In this document: in pieces, positions 43,838-56,643 of the stretch | Position numbering within the stretch: position 1 is the first letter of the stretch | Layout of the letters: the number at the start of each line of letters is the position of its first letter | NCBI GenBank assembly: GCA_003574685.1 | Contig: QOCQ01000009.1 | Coordinates: 1 to 64,000, forward strand | From: Rhodospirillaceae bacterium SYSU D60007 | GTDB lineage: Bacteria; Pseudomonadota; Alphaproteobacteria; Reyranellales; Reyranellaceae | Direction of reading: 5' to 3' | Length of the DNA: 64,000 nt | Made by a program: the position numbers and the translations under genes | The notes under the pieces: model-generated | Databases searched by the model: none | Seen by the model: only the letters and a program-made list of their open reading frames with translations | Told to the model about the DNA's origin: nothing

Positions 43838-44476
43838 ATGTCGCTGAACACTGGCAATCTGCGTGCTGCGCTGACGGCCTGTCCGCTGATCGCCATCCTG
43901 CGGGGGCTGACGCCCGATGAGGCGCCTGCCATCGGCAAGGCGCTGGTCGATGCCGGCTTTGGCGTACTTGAAGTGCCGCTAAACTCACCCCGGCCGATCG
44001 ACAGCATCCGCCTTTTGGCGGCAGCGCATCCCATGGTCCTCGTGGGCGCTGGCACGGTGATGACGCCCGCCGACGTGGACGCTGTGGCCGAAGGCGGCGG
44101 CCGGCTGATCGTCATGCCGCATGCCGACCATGCGCTTGTGGCTCATGCCAAGGCGAACGGACTGGTGTGTGTGCCGGGCGTCGCGACGCCGACGGAGGGC
44201 TTTGCGGCGCTGGCCGCCGGCGCCGACGCATTGAAGCTATTCCCGGGCGAGATGCTGACACCCGCCGTGGTCAAGGCGCTGCGGGCGGTCTTTCCACGCG
44301 ACACGATGATGATCCCGGTGGGTGGCGTGAGCGAAAGAACGATGCCGGATTACTGGGCGGCCGGTGCCGACGCTTTCGGCATCGGCTCGGCGCTGTACCG
44401 GCCCGGCCTGACCGCCGCCGCGGTGGCGGCGCGCGCCGGCGCCCTGGCGGCGGCCGCGCGCGCCTTGCACCGCTGA
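43838..44476 (+). CDS. dgoA: 2-dehydro-3-deoxy-6-phosphogalactonate aldolase
   Basis: A 212-residue class I aldolase of the KDPG/KDPGal family, cleaving KDPGal to pyruvate and glyceraldehyde 3-phosphate. The N-terminal AILRGLTPDEA is diagnostic of DgoA. The catalytic Glu is in GVLEVPLNSP (E45) and the Schiff-base Lys in ADALKLFPGE (K133). GGAGGAC precedes the ATG. It is cotranscribed with dgoK. Confidence 0.92.
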   Translation: MSLNTGNLRAALTACPLIAILRGLTPDEAPAIGKALVDAGFGVLEVPLNSPRPIDSIRLLAAAHPMVLVGAGTVMTPADVDAVAEGGGRLIVMPHADHALVAHAKANGLVCVPGVATPTEGFAALAAGADALKLFPGEMLTPAVVKALRAVFPRDTMMIPVGGVSERTMPDYWAAGADAFGIGSALYRPGLTAAAVAARAGALAAAARALHR

Positions 44477-44495
44477 AGATTCCCGTTTCGGACGG

Positions 44496-45035
44496 TCAAC
44501 CGCCGGCGGGCGTCGTCGAACCACCGTCGCCCAGGTCACGCTGCATCAGCACGCTGTCGACCCAGCGGCCATGCTTCCAGCCGATCGCGCGCAGCGTGCC
44601 GACGGTGCGGAAGCCGAACTTGGCGTGCAGGCCGATCGAGGCCGCATTGGCGCTGTCGCCGATGACGGCGATCATCTGCCGGTAGCCGCGCGCCGTGCAG
44701 CGCTCGATCAGGGCCGGCAGCAAGGCCGAGCCGATGCCGCCGCGGCGGTCTTCCTGGTCGATATAGATCGAGTTCTCGACGGCAAAGCGGTAGGCCGGGC
44801 GGGGGCGGTACGCCGCGGCGTAGGCATAGCCCACCACCCGGCCGCCGCGCTCGGCGACGAGGTATGGATATCCGTTGGCAAGATACCCGGACCGCCGGCG
44901 CGCCAGCTCATCGGCCGACGGGGCTTCTTCCTCGAAGGAGGCGAGCCCGTGCAGCACGTGATAGGCGTAGATGCGGGCAATGGCGGGGATATCGTCGTCG
45001 CGCGAATCGCGCACCAGCAACGCAGCAGACATCAT
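44496..45035 (-). CDS. GNAT family N-acetyltransferase (phosphinothricin acetyltransferase-like)
   Basis: A 179-residue acetyltransferase. VRDSRDDDIPAIARIYAYHV starts the domain and the acetyl-CoA loop is DQEDRRGGIGSALL. GYRQMIAVIGDSANAASIGLH and KFGFRTVGTLRAIGWKHGRW are typical of the PAT/YncA group. It acetylates a small amine such as methionine sulfoximine or phosphinothricin-like compounds. Two adjacent ATG codons (45035, 45032) are possible starts. Confidence 0.88.
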   Translation of the reverse strand: MMSAALLVRDSRDDDIPAIARIYAYHVLHGLASFEEEAPSADELARRRSGYLANGYPYLVAERGGRVVGYAYAAAYRPRPAYRFAVENSIYIDQEDRRGGIGSALLPALIERCTARGYRQMIAVIGDSANAASIGLHAKFGFRTVGTLRAIGWKHGRWVDSVLMQRDLGDGGSTTPAGG

Positions 45036-45112
45036 CCGGGTTTCGGTCCAATGGCAGGCGAAGAGAACCTGCCGCAGCCGCTGGCCGCTGTCGAGACCGA
45101 CAGGTGCGGCGC

Positions 45113-45865
45113 CTATCGAGCCGAATTGCTCCGCCGCGCAATGCGCACGTCGGGATCGATGAACCGCTCGACGGCCGGATGGACCAGCAGCCTGCCCGCG
45201 TCGGTATCCTCCGGATCGTCAAGTCGCGCGGTGATCTGCAGCGCTGTCCCGATGAAACGGCACAGCGCTGCCATCTGGACCGGCGTGCGGATCGACGTCA
45301 CGATCAGCCGGTCGTCGTAGTGCACCTCGTCCTTTGCCGAACGGCTGTCGTTCAGCACGACGATTGTTGGCGGCTCCTTCATGTGCCGCAGGGGATAGAA
45401 CATTGCCATGCCGGTGGCGCCGGGCCGGCACAGCACCAGCCGCGGTCGCAACTCACGGATGAAATTGAGCAGCGCAGCTCCGGGAGGGCCGTCCGGCTGC
45501 GGACGGGCCTCGATGCCGCAAGCGTTGAGCCATTCGACGGTTTCCGCCCGCCGGGCGGCATCGTCATCCGCGACCACCACAATATTTCGGCGCACTGGCG
45601 TCTCTCTACGAATGTTCGAAATGAATGCCCCTTGCGGGGCGACTTCCATGAACCCGTCGTTGCCCTGGCGGGCGCCTCCGGCACGCGGTAATTGCGCTCC
45701 TTCTATTTCCAACAAATCGTTGAGGCCGTGAAGCACGAACTTGAAGGCGTCTCGCCACCGTTTGTGACCTCGCAAAATGCATGAAGTCAGAAAGGCAGCA
45801 CTATCAATGCAATAAACGGGATCGTTTACAAGCCGTCTGAGTACCGGATTTGGGTCCAAATCCAT
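45113..45865 (-). CDS. Hypothetical protein with a degenerate receiver-like domain
   Basis: A 250-residue protein. Residues from about 93 read like a response-regulator receiver fold: NIVVVADDDAARRAETVEWL as first strand and acidic pair, then PRLVLCRPG where a phosphorylated Asp is expected, and IVVLNDS in place of the usual Thr/Ser strand. The phospho-acceptor Asp is not visible. The N-terminal 90 residues and the C-terminus (HPAVERFIDPDVRI) are unfamiliar. It is divergent from the carbonic anhydrase gene with about 107 bases between. The receiver assignment is tentative. Confidence 0.6.
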   Translation of the reverse strand: MDLDPNPVLRRLVNDPVYCIDSAAFLTSCILRGHKRWRDAFKFVLHGLNDLLEIEGAQLPRAGGARQGNDGFMEVAPQGAFISNIRRETPVRRNIVVVADDDAARRAETVEWLNACGIEARPQPDGPPGAALLNFIRELRPRLVLCRPGATGMAMFYPLRHMKEPPTIVVLNDSRSAKDEVHYDDRLIVTSIRTPVQMAALCRFIGTALQITARLDDPEDTDAGRLLVHPAVERFIDPDVRIARRSNSAR

Positions 45866-45972
45866 GGGGTATTTTGCCGCGCGGAGGCGGATGGCGGACG
45901 GGGATCACGGCATTGCCCGGTGCGACGGGTTTCCGTAAGGGAATGGACCATCACAGAAGGAGTTCATGGACG

Positions 45973-46758
45973 ATGGCGCTCGGACGTCTGATCGACGGCT
46001 TTGCCGATTTCCGTGCCGGCTTCTGGAAAGAGAACCGGGACCTCTTCGATCGGCTGGCGCGCGAGGGACAGTCGCCCAAGGTGCTGATTGTCGGCTGCGT
46101 GGACTCGCGCGTCGATCCGGCGATCCTCACGCGCACCCAGCCTGGCGATCTGTTGACCATACGCAACGTGGCGGCCATCGTGCCGCCGCATCAGCCCGAC
46201 GCAGCCGGCTATCACGGCACCAGCACGGCGCTGGAGTTCGGGGTGCGTGGCCTCTCCGTCGAACACATCGTCGTGCTCGGCCATGCGCTTTGCGGCGGCA
46301 TGCGGGCGCTGGTCGAGGAGGGGGCCAGCCACCTGTCCCAATACGAATATCTCGCCGACTGGATCGGCATCGTCCGTCATGCACGCGACATGGTCACTCT
46401 CGGCCTGCCCGATGCCAGCCCGGAGGAACGGCAGTGCGCCATTGAGCAGGCTGGTGTCATCGTCTCGCTGGGCAACGTGCTGTCGTTCCCCTGGGTGCGC
46501 GAGCGGGTGAGTGCCGGGACGCTGGCGGTGCATGGCTGGTACTTCGACCTGCGCACCGGCGAGCTCTCTGCCTTCGATCCCGAAACAGCATTGTTCCGGC
46601 CGATGCGCAGCACGGCAGATGCCGAGCGCATGGGGCTGCGCCGCGCCGGCGGGGACCATCCCGAAGGGAGCGACCGCCACCTCGTCCGCTTCATTGAGGC
46701 GCTGCGCGCGACCGGCATGCGGCCGGGCTTGACTGTCGGCCGCGCGGAGATCGGCTGA
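45973..46758 (+). CDS. Beta-class carbonic anhydrase
   Basis: A 261-residue enzyme interconverting CO2 and bicarbonate. Zinc ligands are C42 in GCVDSR, with D44 and R46 as the catalytic dyad, and H104 and C107 in GHALCGGM. I chose ATG 45973 because AGAAGGAG lies about ten bases upstream and it gives the usual family N-terminus LIDGFADFRAGFW; the frame is open further upstream. Monocistronic. Confidence 0.92.
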   Translation: MALGRLIDGFADFRAGFWKENRDLFDRLAREGQSPKVLIVGCVDSRVDPAILTRTQPGDLLTIRNVAAIVPPHQPDAAGYHGTSTALEFGVRGLSVEHIVVLGHALCGGMRALVEEGASHLSQYEYLADWIGIVRHARDMVTLGLPDASPEERQCAIEQAGVIVSLGNVLSFPWVRERVSAGTLAVHGWYFDLRTGELSAFDPETALFRPMRSTADAERMGLRRAGGDHPEGSDRHLVRFIEALRATGMRPGLTVGRAEIG

Positions 46759-46799
46759 GCCTGGAGCGCGCCAGCAGAGTGGCGCGCGCCCGGCGGATA

Positions 46800-47429
46800 C
46801 TACATGCGTGCCGGCAAGGGGATTCTGGCGTCCGTCAGGGCTTTCTCGAGTACCGGGATGGCCTCGGCGGCATTTCCCTTGTCGCACTGGTCCATGGCCT
46901 GTGCCACCTCACCGCGCGGCTCCTGCCGTCCGAGGTATTGCCGGAAGCTGGCACTCATTGCCTTGCAGTAGGCGAGGTCGTCGCGCGCGACTGCCTTGCC
47001 GATGACGATCTCGTCGCGGCGATTCTGCGGCTCCACGACTCCGTCCGCGGTCGGGACCAGCGGCTGGCTTTCACCCCGGGCGGTCACGGCGATCGCCGTC
47101 GCCGGAACGCCGCCGCGTACGAGCGCGTCCTTGGCCGCGTTGGCGCGACGCAGCGACAGGGCCATGTTGTAGGCATCCGGGCCCGAGCGATCGGCATGTC
47201 CGACGACCGAAACGCCCGCGTTGCCACCGGCCGTCTTGTATGTGCTGGCCGCCTGGCCAAGGGTGGTCTGCGCCTGTGGTGTCAGCGTTGAGCTGTTCAG
47301 GTCAAAAAACACCATGTAGGAATTCGCTCCCGCCGGCGGCGGCGCTGTTGTTGTCGGAGCCGGTTCGGGCTGCCCGCACGCGGCCAGAAGGAGCGCAGTC
47401 GCGGTCAAAGCAGAGAGTCTCATGTACAT
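46800..47429 (-). CDS. OmpA-family lipoprotein
   Basis: A 209-residue protein. The signal sequence ends in lipobox LAAC (C18), followed by a Pro/Thr-rich spacer. The OmpA-like peptidoglycan-binding domain then runs from YMVFFDLNSSTLTPQAQTTL through GHADRSGPDAYNMALSLRRA and RRDEIVI. After the OmpA domain a further 60 residues (YCKAMSASFRQYL onward) are extra. It anchors outer membrane to peptidoglycan or senses the envelope. GGGGAGA precedes ATG 47429. It is divergent from recA. Confidence 0.88.
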   Translation of the reverse strand: MYMRLSALTATALLLAACGQPEPAPTTTAPPPAGANSYMVFFDLNSSTLTPQAQTTLGQAASTYKTAGGNAGVSVVGHADRSGPDAYNMALSLRRANAAKDALVRGGVPATAIAVTARGESQPLVPTADGVVEPQNRRDEIVIGKAVARDDLAYCKAMSASFRQYLGRQEPRGEVAQAMDQCDKGNAAEAIPVLEKALTDARIPLPARM

Positions 47430-47894
47430 GCTGTTTCTCCCCTGATTACGCTGACAAGAATGCGGACAACTTTCGCCATCGTCCGGCCAGCAAGAAAACT
47501 ATCTACCATTTGAGCACGATGTAAAATCGAATATTCACCCTGTTCAAAGGCAGACGGGGTTTTTAGACGCGGAAACTACTTGCATCCAGTTGAAGGTGAC
47601 GCTTTGTTTTCGTGCGATCGTGTTTTACTTCCAATGCGAAGGAAGGCTTTCACCGGTATGCCGGCACAAGCAGGCGAGCAGCCGGAGATAGGTTGGGCCG
47701 GAAGCGATGCGGCCGAAACCGAACCTATGGTCGTGTACACCCGAACGTTACAAGAACGTGTGTCAAGTCTGAAAAGCAAATCAAAGGGTTAATTTTTGGC
47801 TTGTCGGGGAGAACAAAAAGCGTACAGTCGGCTTGCCCTTCGGATTTATCGGCATTGAAAGGCCCCCCGCGGCCGGATAACCAAGGAGGTCGGC
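47430..47894. promoter_or_regulatory. 465-bp region between the OmpA lipoprotein and recA
   Basis: It contains the recA control region with a LexA box at 47743-47757 and the strong ribosome binding site aaggaggt before the recA ATG. A pair ttgtcg (47801) and tacagt (47823) spaced 16 bases could be a promoter, but it is weak and lies downstream of the LexA box. No real gene is evident; the short frames here lack coding character. Confidence 0.55.
47743..47757 (+). promoter_or_regulatory. LexA box (alphaproteobacterial SOS operator) of recA
   Basis: The sequence GAAC-GTTACAA-GAAC is an exact direct repeat with a seven-base spacer, the known LexA operator of alphaproteobacteria. It lies 138 bases before the recA start. 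LexA would repress recA here until DNA damage activates RecA-dependent LexA cleavage. Confidence 0.85.
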
Positions 47895-48965
<1,071 letters not shown>

Positions 48966-48998
48966 GCGCTTCCCGAGGTTCAGGGGCGAGGGGCCCTG

Positions 48999-49035
48999 GC
49001 CGGCGGCCGGACCGCCATGCGGCGAGGCCGCCGGC
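48999..49035. other. Inverted repeat downstream of recA
   Basis: A perfect 10-bp stem (gccggcggcc with ggccgccggc) with a 17-base loop that can pair partly on itself. There is no T-tract. It is probably a 3' stabilising hairpin ahead of the true terminator at 49116. Confidence 0.4.
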
Positions 49036-49115
49036 ACAAATTCTCTCCGGCATGAAGTCCGGGACTTCCAACCCTGCATTCCCGGACATCTGGTGTCGTG
49101 ACACGACGGCACCTG

Positions 49116-49156
49116 GCGGGCGGCGCATCCACGGCGCCGCCCGCTTTTCTCTTTCT
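49116..49156 (+). terminator. Intrinsic terminator of recA
   Basis: A perfect 11-bp GC stem (gcgggcggcgc with gcgccgcccgc) with a seven-base loop is followed directly by ttttctcttt. It lies just before the end of the convergent argD gene and reads for the plus strand. Confidence 0.85.
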
Positions 49157-49159
49157 GCC

Positions 49160-50359
49160 TTATGCCGCCCTGGGCTGCGCGCCCACCTGGTGCAGTGCCT
49201 GACGCAGAAGGCCGATCATCTGGTCGATCTCGGCCGCGCTGACCGTCAGCGCGGGCATGAAGCGCAGCAGGTTGGGACGCGGCGCGTTGAGCAGCAGGCC
49301 AACCGGCTGCAACAGGCGTGCCGCCTCGACGATCCGCCCACCATCCGGTGTGGCGAGCACCAGTGCGCGCAGCAGGCCAAGGCCGCGTTCGCCCGGCAGA
49401 CCGAACTCCGCGGCCAGCCCGGCCAGGCGCTGTGCAAGGTGATCGCCGCTGCTACGCACCTGCTCAAGGAAACCGGGGGCCAGCAGCACCTGCATCACGG
49501 CGACGCCGACGGCGGCCATCAGCGGGTTGCCGTTGAAAGTGCCGCCCTGGTCGCCGTGCTCGAAGCAGCAAACTTCCTCGCGCGCGAGCTGCGCGGCCAG
49601 CGGCACGCCCCCGCCAATGCCCTTGCCCAGCGTCATGATGTCGGGCTCGACGCCATAGTGCTGATACGCGAACAGCGTTCCGCAGCGCCCCATGCCGGTC
49701 TGGATCTCGTCGAAGATCAGCAGCAATCCCTTGCGCTGCGTGAGCTCGCGAAGCGCGCACATGAATTCCACAGTCGCAGGCACGACGCCCGATTCGCCCT
49801 GCACCGGCTCCAGCATCACGGCGACCGTCTCGCTGTCGATCAGTGCCTCGACCGACGCGATGTCGTTGAGCGCAGCCTTCGCGAAACCCGGAACCTTGGG
49901 CTCGAACAGCGTGTCCCAGCCCGGCTTGCCAGAAGCCGACATGGTGGCAAGCGTGCGGCCGTGAAAGCCGCCGTCGAAGGTGATGATGCGGTAAGCGCCG
50001 TTCTTGTGACGCGCGCCCCATTTGCGCGCCAGCTTGATCGCGCCTTCATTGGCCTCCGCGCCGCTGTTGCAGAAGAACACGCGGTCGAAGCAGCTATGCC
50101 GCGTCAGCAGGTTGGCGAGCTGCAGGGCGGGCTCGTTGTAAAAGGCAGGGCTGGGCGTGATCAGCTTGGCGGCTTGTTCGGCCAGCGCCCGCGCGATTTC
50201 CGGCGGGCAGTGGCCCAGCGTGTTCACGGCCCAGCCCTGGACGAAGTCGAGATAGCGCTTGCCGCGATGATCAATCAGCCAGCTTCTCTCGCCGCGCACG
50301 AAGACGGCGTCGGGCCGGGCGGTGATGTCCATCAGGCTGTGCGTCGAAAGCGGGCTCAT
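49160..50359 (-). CDS. argD: Acetylornithine aminotransferase (class III PLP-dependent)
   Basis: A 399-residue class III aminotransferase. [20 protein letters not shown] binds the PLP phosphate side, [10 protein letters not shown] carries the PLP-pairing Asp (D217), and the Schiff-base Lys is in TLGKGIGGG (K246). Length and motifs fit ArgD, which makes N-acetylornithine from the semialdehyde; succinylornithine and succinyl-DAP activity also occur in this family. ATG at 50359 follows GAGAGGA. An Arg-rich leader peptide and a terminator lie just upstream, supporting an arginine-biosynthetic role. The frame extends far upstream but overlaps those elements and is not coding-like. Monocistronic, convergent with recA. 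Confidence 0.88.
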   Translation of the reverse strand: MSPLSTHSLMDITARPDAVFVRGERSWLIDHRGKRYLDFVQGWAVNTLGHCPPEIARALAEQAAKLITPSPAFYNEPALQLANLLTRHSCFDRVFFCNSGAEANEGAIKLARKWGARHKNGAYRIITFDGGFHGRTLATMSASGKPGWDTLFEPKVPGFAKAALNDIASVEALIDSETVAVMLEPVQGESGVVPATVEFMCALRELTQRKGLLLIFDEIQTGMGRCGTLFAYQHYGVEPDIMTLGKGIGGGVPLAAQLAREEVCCFEHGDQGGTFNGNPLMAAVGVAVMQVLLAPGFLEQVRSSGDHLAQRLAGLAAEFGLPGERGLGLLRALVLATPDGGRIVEAARLLQPVGLLLNAPRPNLLRFMPALTVSAAEIDQMIGLLRQALHQVGAQPRAA

Positions 50360-50396
50360 GGCATGTCCTCTCCGGAGAAGGCGTGCCGTGGCCTGC

Positions 50397-50430
50397 AAAA
50401 CAAAAAAAGACCACGGTAACGCCCGTGGCC
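50397..50430 (-). terminator. Attenuator-type intrinsic terminator in the argD leader
   Basis: On the minus strand ggccacgg-gcgtta-ccgtggtc forms an 8-bp stem (one G-U pair) with a six-base loop, followed directly by tttttttgtttt. It lies about 38 bases before the argD start and about 31 bases after the leader-peptide stop. An intrinsic terminator here would stop argD transcription unless an alternative RNA fold forms, as expected for attenuation. The CCACGG sequence recurs about 30 bases downstream, giving a possible competing pair. Confidence 0.8.
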
Positions 50431-50460
50431 TCTTGCGGTTTGCAACGATGGCAGGATCGG

Positions 50461-50550
50461 TCAGCGGATCCGATGCCCATGCGCACGCCCACGCGGCCCC
50501 GGGAGAGGGTGCATGTGGCGTCGGCGTCGAAGCGTTGCGGTCCTGATCAT
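50461..50550 (-). CDS. Arginine-rich leader peptide of argD (putative attenuator peptide)
   Basis: A 29-residue open frame starting ATG at 50550 and ending TGA at 50463. It has nine Arg codons, four of them consecutive (RRRR at residues 8-11), then R20, R22, R27 and R29. Four His codons are also present. GAGAAGAG lies about ten bases upstream. A ggatc/gatcc stem overlaps the stop region, and the intrinsic terminator follows. In the usual attenuation scheme, ribosome stalling at Arg codons when charged tRNA-Arg is low would prevent the terminator and allow argD expression. In GC-rich DNA Arg codons are common, so the evidence is the combination of position, terminator and gene function. Confidence 0.7.
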   Translation of the reverse strand: MIRTATLRRRRHMHPLPGPRGRAHGHRIR

Positions 50551-50585
50551 CGCGGCGGCACTCTTCTCGTAACGCAGGCGGGGTG

Positions 50586-52943
50586 TCAACCGGATTCGGC
50601 CGCGCTGGTGTCCTCGACGATCGATTCCACCGCGTAGCCATAGCGCTTGACGTTGTGCAGCCGGTCGAAGAACCGGTTCAGCCAGATCTGTGCCGGCAGC
50701 AGCGGTCCCGGTGGCGCGGGATGTGTGGCCGCCCAGCGCAGCGCGCGTACCAGCGGAATACCCTGATTCTCGCCGGCGCTGGACAGCGGCGCCAGATGCC
50801 GAAGCGCAAGATAGGTGAGCGCGCTGGGCAGCACGTCGATCTGCACCGAGGGATCATCCGAGCGTGCGCAGTTTTCCGCCGGCGATGTCACCATGTGCTC
50901 GCGGCAGACCAACGGTCGCTCCTCGTAGATCGAGCAGCTTCCGCCTTCGAGAAGCGGGCAGGGTATCTTGAGGCCGAACCAGGCCGCGGGGAGATCGCCG
51001 TCTTTCCACGCGCCCTGTGCGAGACCCTGCTCGAATTCGGCAGCGCGATCCCACCCGGCGATGCGCCGCTCCGCCTCGGCGAAACGCGCGCGGACCTCGC
51101 TGCGGCGGGGTTCCGGCATGTCCTCGACCAGCGTCGCAATGCGGCGGGCTTCCAGCGAAGAAACGATCAGCAGCTCGTGACAGCAGGCCGTGCAGCCCGC
51201 GCGGCACGAGATCGGCTTGCCCTTCGCGGCGCTCGCGGCGATGACGTCCTGCACCATGGCGTTGGCGAAGGCGCCGAACGTCGGCAGCATGTCCGCCGCC
51301 GACACCATGCCCGGCGGAATCGCGACCTCGACCTGGCTTGCGGCATCGGGGCGGCTGTCGTCCCGATGCGCACCGCGGCCACCCAGGGGCACGAGCGCGG
51401 CGATTTCGGGCACCCGGCCGCCCCGGGCTTCGGCGGCCGCCTGGGCCTCCCGCAGACGCGTCGCGAAGCGCTCCAGCCAGAGCGCTGCGGGCAGCTCCGC
51501 CGACGTCTCGGGATGGGCGGCAACCCAGCTCAGCATGCGGATCATGTCGGTGCGCGCGCGGCGTGGCCCGTCATCCGCCGACAGATGGTCCAGCGCCGTT
51601 GCCAGCCGGGCGGACGGCACACGCTTCACCCGTGCCAGCTCGTCATCGAGCGCGAAGCAGAATTTCGGGTCCGACGTGACGAGGTATTCGCGGCAGATCA
51701 GCGGCCGGTCGTGATAGATTGAGCAGCTCTCGTCCTCGAGGAACGGGCACGCCAGCTTCAGCCTCATGTAGTCGATCGCCAGCCGGGGATCGCCCCGGCC
51801 CTCGGCGAGCAGGGTGTCGAGTTCGCCCAGCCGCTCCCACGCCGACAGCCGTTGCTCGGCGGCGGCGAAGCGCTTGCGGATTGTGCTGCGCCGGGGTTCG
51901 GGCATGCCATCGACCAGCGCCGCCAGGCGGCGGGCTTCGATGGCGCTGACGGGAATGATCTGGCGGCAGCACGCGCCGCATCCTGCTCTGCAGGCGATGG
52001 CATCGCCGATCGCCTCGGCCTGCGCTGTCACGGTTCGTGCAGCCTCATCGGCCAGCCTCTGCAGGACCGGCAGCAAGGCCTCGGCACGCACCTTGCCAGA
52101 GGGCAGGCGGACGCCGGCAACAACGCTGCCGTCCTGCCCTGGGCTGGCGGCCGTTGCTGGCGGCGACGGCTGTGCCGCCGCCTGCTGGGCCGGCGGGCGT
52201 GCCATGCGGCCGAGGAAATCCTGCACCCATTGCGTGCCCGGTCGCAGGGGCAGCGTGTCGGGATGGCGGTCGGCCCATGCGAGCGCCACCGACAGGCTGA
52301 CCGCCGCAGGGTACTCGCCGCTTTCGCCACCGGAGAACCGCAGCAGCGTCGAGAGCTTGGGGACGGGCACGACGTTGATGCCGCCTTCATGCGGACTCGC
52401 GCACCGCGTCGGGGGTGACGTCACGAGGTACTCGCGGCAGGCCAGCGGGCGATCCGGGTGAATGGAGCAGCTCTCGTCCTCCAGGAAGGGGCAGGCGATT
52501 GCGAGCCTGAAATAGGCCTGATCGAAGACCTGCCGGGCCTCGACTCCCATTTCCCCGATCCGCATGGCCGCATCGTGCAGGCCCGCGTCCCTCAGTCGCT
52601 GGCCCGCCTCGGCGAAACGGGCCTTGATCGCGCTGCGCCGCGGCTCGGGCATCTGCTCGACCAGTTCCTGAATGAAATACGCCTCCGGTACCGAGATCGG
52701 CACGGCCTGGCGGCAGCAGGCACCGCAGCCGGCCTTGCACGACACGGTCTTGCCGGCACCGGCCAGCTCCTGTTCGGAGGCCGAGACAACTGCGTTCACG
52801 AGACCCTGCAAGGCCGGCAGCACCGCCTGTTGCTTCACCGGGGCGGTCGGTGCCGTGATGCGGGCCTGGATGACGAGCCCGCCGACGCTCATCCTGAGAT
52901 TGCCGGTCGCCATCTCGGGCGGGGCCGTCCCGGCAGGGCTCAT
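50586..52943 (-). CDS. Triplicated YkgJ family (CxxxCxxCC) cysteine-cluster protein
   Basis: A 785-residue protein made of three tandem YkgJ-like units. Each has a CxxxCxxCC cluster and a later set of single Cys. Unit 1 has C69, C73, C76, C77 with C151, C159, C169, C181. Unit 2 has C318, C322, C325, C326 with C399, C407, C417, C429. Unit 3 has C580, C584, C587, C588 with C662, C670, C680, C692. Shared blocks are MPEPRRS and [11 protein letters not shown]. Most YkgJ proteins hold one unit and are predicted to bind zinc or an Fe-S cluster; function is unknown. ATG at 52943 follows GGAGAT. No signal peptide. It is divergent from alaS. Confidence 0.88.
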   Translation of the reverse strand: MSPAGTAPPEMATGNLRMSVGGLVIQARITAPTAPVKQQAVLPALQGLVNAVVSASEQELAGAGKTVSCKAGCGACCRQAVPISVPEAYFIQELVEQMPEPRRSAIKARFAEAGQRLRDAGLHDAAMRIGEMGVEARQVFDQAYFRLAIACPFLEDESCSIHPDRPLACREYLVTSPPTRCASPHEGGINVVPVPKLSTLLRFSGGESGEYPAAVSLSVALAWADRHPDTLPLRPGTQWVQDFLGRMARPPAQQAAAQPSPPATAASPGQDGSVVAGVRLPSGKVRAEALLPVLQRLADEAARTVTAQAEAIGDAIACRAGCGACCRQIIPVSAIEARRLAALVDGMPEPRRSTIRKRFAAAEQRLSAWERLGELDTLLAEGRGDPRLAIDYMRLKLACPFLEDESCSIYHDRPLICREYLVTSDPKFCFALDDELARVKRVPSARLATALDHLSADDGPRRARTDMIRMLSWVAAHPETSAELPAALWLERFATRLREAQAAAEARGGRVPEIAALVPLGGRGAHRDDSRPDAASQVEVAIPPGMVSAADMLPTFGAFANAMVQDVIAASAAKGKPISCRAGCTACCHELLIVSSLEARRIATLVEDMPEPRRSEVRARFAEAERRIAGWDRAAEFEQGLAQGAWKDGDLPAAWFGLKIPCPLLEGGSCSIYEERPLVCREHMVTSPAENCARSDDPSVQIDVLPSALTYLALRHLAPLSSAGENQGIPLVRALRWAATHPAPPGPLLPAQIWLNRFFDRLHNVKRYGYAVESIVEDTSAAESG

Positions 52944-53128
52944 GCTCGATCTCCAGCGGCTGATTCCGGGTTGTGCAACAGGCCGTCCCTGTCGGGCGTT
53001 TCCCGGTGGCAGGGGTATACACCTGATCGGCAAAGGCTGCCATTCGCCGGCAGCGGCGCCGGCCGCTGTGTGGACACCGCACCGGCTGGCAGGGTAAGAA
53101 CCCCGGTTTCCCACAGGATCGGCGGCAA

Positions 53129-55785
<2,657 letters not shown>

Positions 55786-55786
<1 letters not shown>

Positions 55787-56118
55787 TGGAGACCCGGATC
55801 GTTGTTGTCGCGCTCGCCTTGACGCTGGCGACGCTGGCGTCCTGCACGAACGCGCCCGAATACAGCCGCGATGGCGCCAGCGACGATCAGCGCCGCACCG
55901 ACGAGGCGCTCTGCCGCGCGCAGGTGGACAGCCTCATGGTCAAGGACCGCAACATCGCCGCCGACCGCGAGGCTACCCTGGGCGCGACCGACGAGCGCTT
56001 CGGCCGCAGCCAGCTCCCGCGCGACATGGCCGCGCGCGAGGACCGCAATCGCAGCCGCCGCCTGATGCAGAACTGCATGTCCGCCCGCGGCTGGACCGTG
56101 AACAAGGGCCTGTTCTGA
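55786..56118 (+). CDS. Small lipoprotein of unknown function
   Basis: A 110-residue protein with a hydrophobic signal and lipobox LASC (C20), so it should be membrane-anchored. The mature part is charged and helical, with two more Cys (ALCRAQ and QNCMSARGW) that could form a disulfide in the periplasm. ATG overlaps the alaS TGA (TGATG), so it is translated from the alaS transcript. I do not recognise the family. Confidence 0.8.
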
Positions 56119-56153
56119 TCCGGCACACTCAGATACGCCTATGCCCGCGCTAG

Positions 56154-56570
56154 TCAGCCGGCGCCCGGATTGCCCTGGCGGGGTTGGTTAACCTGCGCCT
56201 GCGTAAAGCCGGCTATCGATGCGTAGCCGCGCACGACTGCCTCGCGCTCGGCGTAGCTTGCCACCTGTTCAATGTCGCCGAACCCGTCCGGCGCTCGCGC
56301 CTCAACCATGTCGATTACGCCTTCCGGTCCGCCCTTGCGGTTGGTCAGCACGATTGCGCCAGTTGCCAGGCGGCGCTCTGCGTCGTAGGCGGCCAGCGCT
56401 GCTGCCACCGACGGTGTCGAGGCCAGACATCGCGCCAGGCAGCTTGCATCGAGGATCGCCTGGCTCGCGCCGTTGCTGCCGACGGGGTACATCGGATGCG
56501 CCGCATCGCCCAGCAGGCTCACGCGTCCGAACGACCAGCGTGGCAGGGGATCCATGCCCGCCATGAATGA
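56154..56570 (-). pseudogene. C-terminal remnant of an FAD-dependent aromatic monooxygenase
   Basis: The minus-strand frame encodes only the C-terminal third of a salicylate hydroxylase-like flavoprotein: DPLPRWSFGRVSLLGDAAHP, then MYPVGSNGASQAILDASCLA and AALAAYDAERR. The FAD-binding GxGxxG domain and the whole N-terminal two thirds are missing. Upstream DNA instead holds a DUF1127 gene. The remnant's frame stays open upstream to 56669, but homology fades there. I call it a 5'-truncated pseudogene. Confidence 0.8.
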
Positions 56571-56643
56571 CGTCGTCATGGCATCACCAGCGCAATGGCG
56601 CCCGGTGTTTACCAGCGATCGTCGCCGGACTACCGGCACGACC

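Noticed and set aside
47580-47792. A 70-codon plus-strand frame upstream of recA
   Set aside because: It spans the LexA box, has no ribosome binding site or recognisable domain, and lies in what should be the recA control region.
50271-50492. A 73-codon minus-strand frame overlapping the argD leader
   Set aside because: It is in a different frame from the Arg-rich leader peptide and runs through the terminator and into argD. The 29-codon frame fits the attenuator layout better.
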